Source: Eubacterium brachy ATCC 33089 (GTDB lineage Bacteria > Bacillota > Clostridia > Peptostreptococcales > Anaerovoracaceae). From it: a stretch of DNA of 64,000 nt. Both the position numbers and the translations under genes were made by a program. The notes under the pieces were generated by a model that saw only the letters and a program-made list of their open reading frames with translations, was not told the origin of the DNA and searched no databases. The stretch lies in assembly GCA_000488855.1 (NCBI GenBank), contig KI535279.1, positions 1-64,000 of the forward strand, written 5' to 3'. Positions 61,554-64,000 of the stretch are shown piece after piece; position 1 is the first letter of the stretch; each line of letters opens with the position of its first letter.

Positions 61554-62048
61554 ATGAAACCGTGGAGTAAACTTCAAAAACAATTATACTTATTGGTAGA
61601 TCCAAATCTTGATTTTCAGATACATTGTAATGCATATCGAATGAAGAGTCAGCGTGGAACTACTTCACTTCCTAGATATTGGATTGTTTTGAACAAAGAA
61701 ATAATATTTGACTATCCAAAAGACTTTTTGAGTAATTTAATACCAAGGGAAGGCAGTCGAGAACTACGTCCAACGGGTACTTCAAGTTGGTTATTGAACA
61801 GGGATTTGCCTGTGGAAGATTTGTATCCATACTATACAGAGATTCAAGATATCTCTTGCGTGATTCGAGAGTATATTGATACCCCAGTTAATGAATTGTT
61901 TGGTAAAACTTTTGAAGATGATAAATGGAGACTAACGGATATTTTAAAGGCTGCAGATAAAAGATTGGGAAAAAACAAATTAATACAGATAAAACAAGAA
62001 ACTTCAAACAAAAGTGTGTTAAAAGTAATTATCGCTAGAGGGATATAG
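61554..62048 (+). CDS. SF0329-family protein
   Basis: A 164-residue protein starting MKPWSKLQKQLYLLVDPNLD followed by FQIHCNAYRM, then GTTSLPRYWIVLNKEIIFDY, which fits the uncharacterised SF0329 family. The C-terminal half (LTDILKAADKRLGKNKLIQI) is helical. These proteins are often found in arrays of orphan immunity-type genes. ATG 61554 has GAGGG upstream. A terminator follows 60 bp later. Confidence 0.65.
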   Translation: MKPWSKLQKQLYLLVDPNLDFQIHCNAYRMKSQRGTTSLPRYWIVLNKEIIFDYPKDFLSNLIPREGSRELRPTGTSSWLLNRDLPVEDLYPYYTEIQDISCVIREYIDTPVNELFGKTFEDDKWRLTDILKAADKRLGKNKLIQIKQETSNKSVLKVIIARGI

Positions 62049-62110
62049 ATTCTAAAAATACTTGAATAAACAACTCCCAGTTTATCCAAATTGTCGAATT
62101 GTGTAAAAGC

Positions 62111-62156
62111 AAAGCACATTACTTTAGGAGTAAAATCTTTCAGCAATGTGCTTTTT
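62111..62156 (+). terminator. Rho-independent terminator after the SF0329-like gene
   Basis: AAAGCACATT (62111-62120) pairs with AATGTGCTTT (62145-62154), extended by further T residues. The loop is 24 nt. Confidence 0.75.
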
Positions 62157-62480
62157 CTGTGCTTATTTTATACATGGTGGAATCTCAACGGATATACCTT
62201 TTTCATAAAACTTTACACTGCTTTTCTCAAAGAGAACATTCAAGCTTTCGCAATTTAAAAATAACGATAAAAATGCTATAATAGTCAGAGACTAGTTGAA
62301 TATAAGAAACTATGGAATAAGTTATACTTCTAAGAATTGTGGATTTCATATTACCCTCCACTGTTATTATAGGAATTTAGACCTTATAATTTCTAAAGAT
62401 TGTTGGAAGTTATCTGTGCTGGAACTGAGACGAGTCAAAAAATCTAAAAATAAACTATTTCCAAGGAGAGAAAATCATAA
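62157..62480 (+). other. Intergenic region
   Basis: No gene is supported; two short open frames here lack ribosome binding sites. TATAAT (62277-62282) with TTTAAA (62254-62259) at 17-bp spacing is a possible promoter for the next gene. Confidence 0.45.
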
Positions 62481-62837
62481 ATGAGTTACACAATTTCTTT
62501 GTTCACTGTTGGTACAAAACAGAAAGAACGACAGTCGGCGCAACTCGATTTCTTCGAAAAGGATGAAAATCTGGAAAAATTCACACCAAAGCAGCGAACG
62601 GCATTGGAAAACCGTTTGTTGAAATATCGGTATAATCCAGTTGGGAATAACGGTGACGGGAAAATATTTGAACATCCTGATTTTGGAGAAGCGTTTCTGA
62701 CAGACAGTGCATTATATTTTTCCACTTCAAACGACTTTGATTGTATTTTTGAAGTGGAAATGACAGCATCTGAATTCACGGATACCGGTGAGTTTGCAAA
62801 ATATGACGTACAGAAAGGATGCTGGGAAGAGATATAG
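62481..62837 (+). CDS. Hypothetical small acidic protein
   Basis: A 118-residue protein (MSYTISLFTVGTKQKERQSA; FFEKDENLEKFTPKQRTALE; a beta-rich second half ending TGEFAKYDVQKGCWEEI). No family is recognised. AAGGAG lies 12 bases before the ATG. Its size and place in a run of unrelated small genes suggest an immunity-type protein. Confidence 0.6.
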   Translation: MSYTISLFTVGTKQKERQSAQLDFFEKDENLEKFTPKQRTALENRLLKYRYNPVGNNGDGKIFEHPDFGEAFLTDSALYFSTSNDFDCIFEVEMTASEFTDTGEFAKYDVQKGCWEEI

Positions 62838-62887
62838 AGTGGCTCCATGTCGAAGTAGTGGAGATATCTCTTGTTCAGCCTGTAACC

Positions 62888-62909
62888 TTTGTTTATAATT
62901 ATAAACAAA
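62888..62909. promoter_or_regulatory. 22-bp perfect AT-rich palindrome
   Basis: TTTGTTTATAA at 62888-62898 is followed exactly by its reverse complement TTATAAACAAA. It lies 51 bp after one small gene and 118 bp before the next, so it may be an operator or a short hairpin. Confidence 0.5.
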
Positions 62910-63026
62910 ACATAAAGCAACTCCACAGCATGTGGAAGAGTTTAACATTAAAATTGCAGGAAATACAATTTACCCATACGTTATTTTCCCAAAGACGATA
63001 CAACAAAGGAATGTGTGGGAGGAAGA

Positions 63027-63608
63027 ATGAAGGATATGGACTGGCATAATATGCGCACAAGATTGGAAGCGTTATATGTTTTAGATAATGCTTTGACCGG
63101 CTCGTCGGAAGAGGGCTTGAGATTGGTACAAAAGAAGGAGATTGATTCAAATCTCAATTATGTTGTTGATAATGGAGCAGGGGATTCGTTATCAGTGGTC
63201 TTTACGGAAACGATTGTATTGGTAAAAGGCTTTGCCCACGAAAACAGTCTGAATCAATTTGCTGCTGACGAATGGAATCAGAGTACTATAGACGGGATGT
63301 ACGAAGGGATTGACGAGAAATGGATGAATCTTTTTTCAGCGAGCGAAAGGGAGAAAACAACCTTCTTTCTCTGGTATGATGGGGAAGTCCATCAAAATCA
63401 AAAGGATGGAAATGACGGAGGTCGCTGGTTATTGGGATATGCTTTTGATACGTATGAAAGATTTCGAGAATTCGTTATAGAATACTACTCTATGGAATTC
63501 GACAACAATTTGTTGAAAAAACTATATACGAATTCTGCTTTGTCAGATTTGGAATTGGCAGAATTGACTGCAGGGGCAACAAAAAATGGCTGTAACAATC
63601 TTTGTTAA
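63027..63608 (+). CDS. Hypothetical protein, immunity-like
   Basis: A 193-residue acidic, Trp- and Tyr-rich protein (MKDMDWHNMRTRLEALYVLD; IDEKWMNLFSASEREKTTFF; GGRWLLGYAFDTYERFREFV). I do not recognise the family. ATG 63027 follows GGGAGGA; the GTG at 63015 precedes that site. It is probably another member of the small-gene array. Confidence 0.6.
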   Translation: MKDMDWHNMRTRLEALYVLDNALTGSSEEGLRLVQKKEIDSNLNYVVDNGAGDSLSVVFTETIVLVKGFAHENSLNQFAADEWNQSTIDGMYEGIDEKWMNLFSASEREKTTFFLWYDGEVHQNQKDGNDGGRWLLGYAFDTYERFREFVIEYYSMEFDNNLLKKLYTNSALSDLELAELTAGATKNGCNNLC

Positions 63609-63728
63609 TTTAAATAAATTGGAAAACAGAGACTTTCACATAAGAGAATTTTAAAAACTGCAAAAGGAAAATGATTTTACGAAAGGCAAATAATTATATC
63701 ATTGGAAAACAGTAATAGGAGGCAGAAA

Positions 63729-64000
63729 GTGCTTAAAATAGGGGGGAAATACTCATTTGAGGACAATTTATCAAACAGACGGAGTTGCCTGATGTTCTTT
63801 GACGAAGATGATCCTGTGTCATGGTCAGTGGATATTGGCTTTTCAGAGGAAGATTTTGGAGACGAAACAGTATCGCCTGTAATTTGTATCAATCCGATAG
63901 ATACAGATAAAAATTCAGTAGAGGAATTAGTGGGAGAAAAATTCAAGGTAGCGACAGTAGAAGAATGTGCTGACAGAGAAGATACGTTTTATATTTACGA
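63729..64000 (+). CDS. Hypothetical protein, truncated by the window end
   Basis: A frame opens at GTG 63729 behind AGGAGG and stays open to the window edge (90 codons). It begins MLKIGGKYSFEDNLSNRRSC and continues DEDDPVSWSVDIGFSEEDFG. It is strongly acidic, like its neighbours. No family is recognised from the visible part. Confidence 0.65.
   Translation, partial: MLKIGGKYSFEDNLSNRRSCLMFFDEDDPVSWSVDIGFSEEDFGDETVSPVICINPIDTDKNSVEELVGEKFKVATVEECADREDTFYIY

Noticed and set aside
62099-62484. Two short open frames between the SF0329-like gene and 62481
   Set aside because: One crosses a terminator hairpin, neither has a ribosome binding site, and no family is recognisable.
33126-64000. CRISPR array in the defence islands
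   Set aside because: No regularly spaced identical repeats with unique spacers and no cas genes. The 9-bp-period array at 38976 and 18-bp-period repeat at 29328 have the wrong geometry.

Overview
The window reads as chromosomal DNA of a low-GC Gram-positive bacterium, most likely an anaerobic member of the Bacillota (Clostridia/Tissierellia-like). The reasons are strong AGGAGG ribosome binding sites, sigma-A promoters with 17-bp spacers, preQ1, TPP and FMN riboswitches, ECF-type vitamin transporters, and a sortase-anchored NEAT/FIVAR surface protein. I cannot name the species from sequence alone.

Positions 1-33125 are ordinary core genome. In order they hold: a queuosine-precursor transporter under a preQ1-I riboswitch; aroD; the ECF module ecfA1-ecfA2-ecfT; trmB; an aminotransferase; a YdbC/PC4-like protein; metG; a thiamine block on the minus strand (thiT under a TPP riboswitch, thiN, a PPC-domain protein); thrC; tRNA-Ser(GGA); a cyclase-family enzyme; a PTS-IIC-like permease; a DUF1275 membrane protein; an ABC exporter pair; the ribD-ribE-ribBA-ribH operon under an FMN riboswitch; a GNAT protein; a large cell-wall-anchored NEAT protein; a ClC antiporter; and guaB-guaA. 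ThiT is an S-component that should use the EcfA1/A2/T module encoded in the same window.

Positions about 33126-61282 are AT-rich accessory DNA stacked behind the 3' end of guaA. Copies of the guaA terminal sequence at 47944-47958 and 61262-61282 divide it into two tandem islands. Island 1 (about 14.8 kb) looks like an intact integrative mobilizable element. It has a repressor, excisionase and tyrosine integrase, a PrimPol-like primase with a RecA-fold helicase, an iteron-like array, an oriT-like region, MobC and a relaxase. Its defence cargo is an HpaII-type restriction-modification system with Vsr, Hachiman (hamA-hamB) and an HNH protein. Island 2 (about 13.3 kb) is a decayed relative: its integrase and primase are fused by a deletion, repressor fragments and a dinD remnant are scattered through it, but it keeps a type I R-M locus in the order hsdR-hsdS-(PrrC-like anticodon-nuclease candidate)-hsdM.

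Positions 60232-64000 hold a run of small proteins (DUF4274, SF0329-like and unknowns). They resemble orphan immunity-gene arrays of polymorphic toxin systems; the last one runs off the window. The most interesting points are the tandem guaA islands, the 9-bp-spaced iteron array next to the mobilization genes, the PrrC-like protein inside the hsd operon, the HEPN-like/XRE pair with its nested palindromic operator, and a decayed 18-bp-period coding repeat near 29.3 kb.
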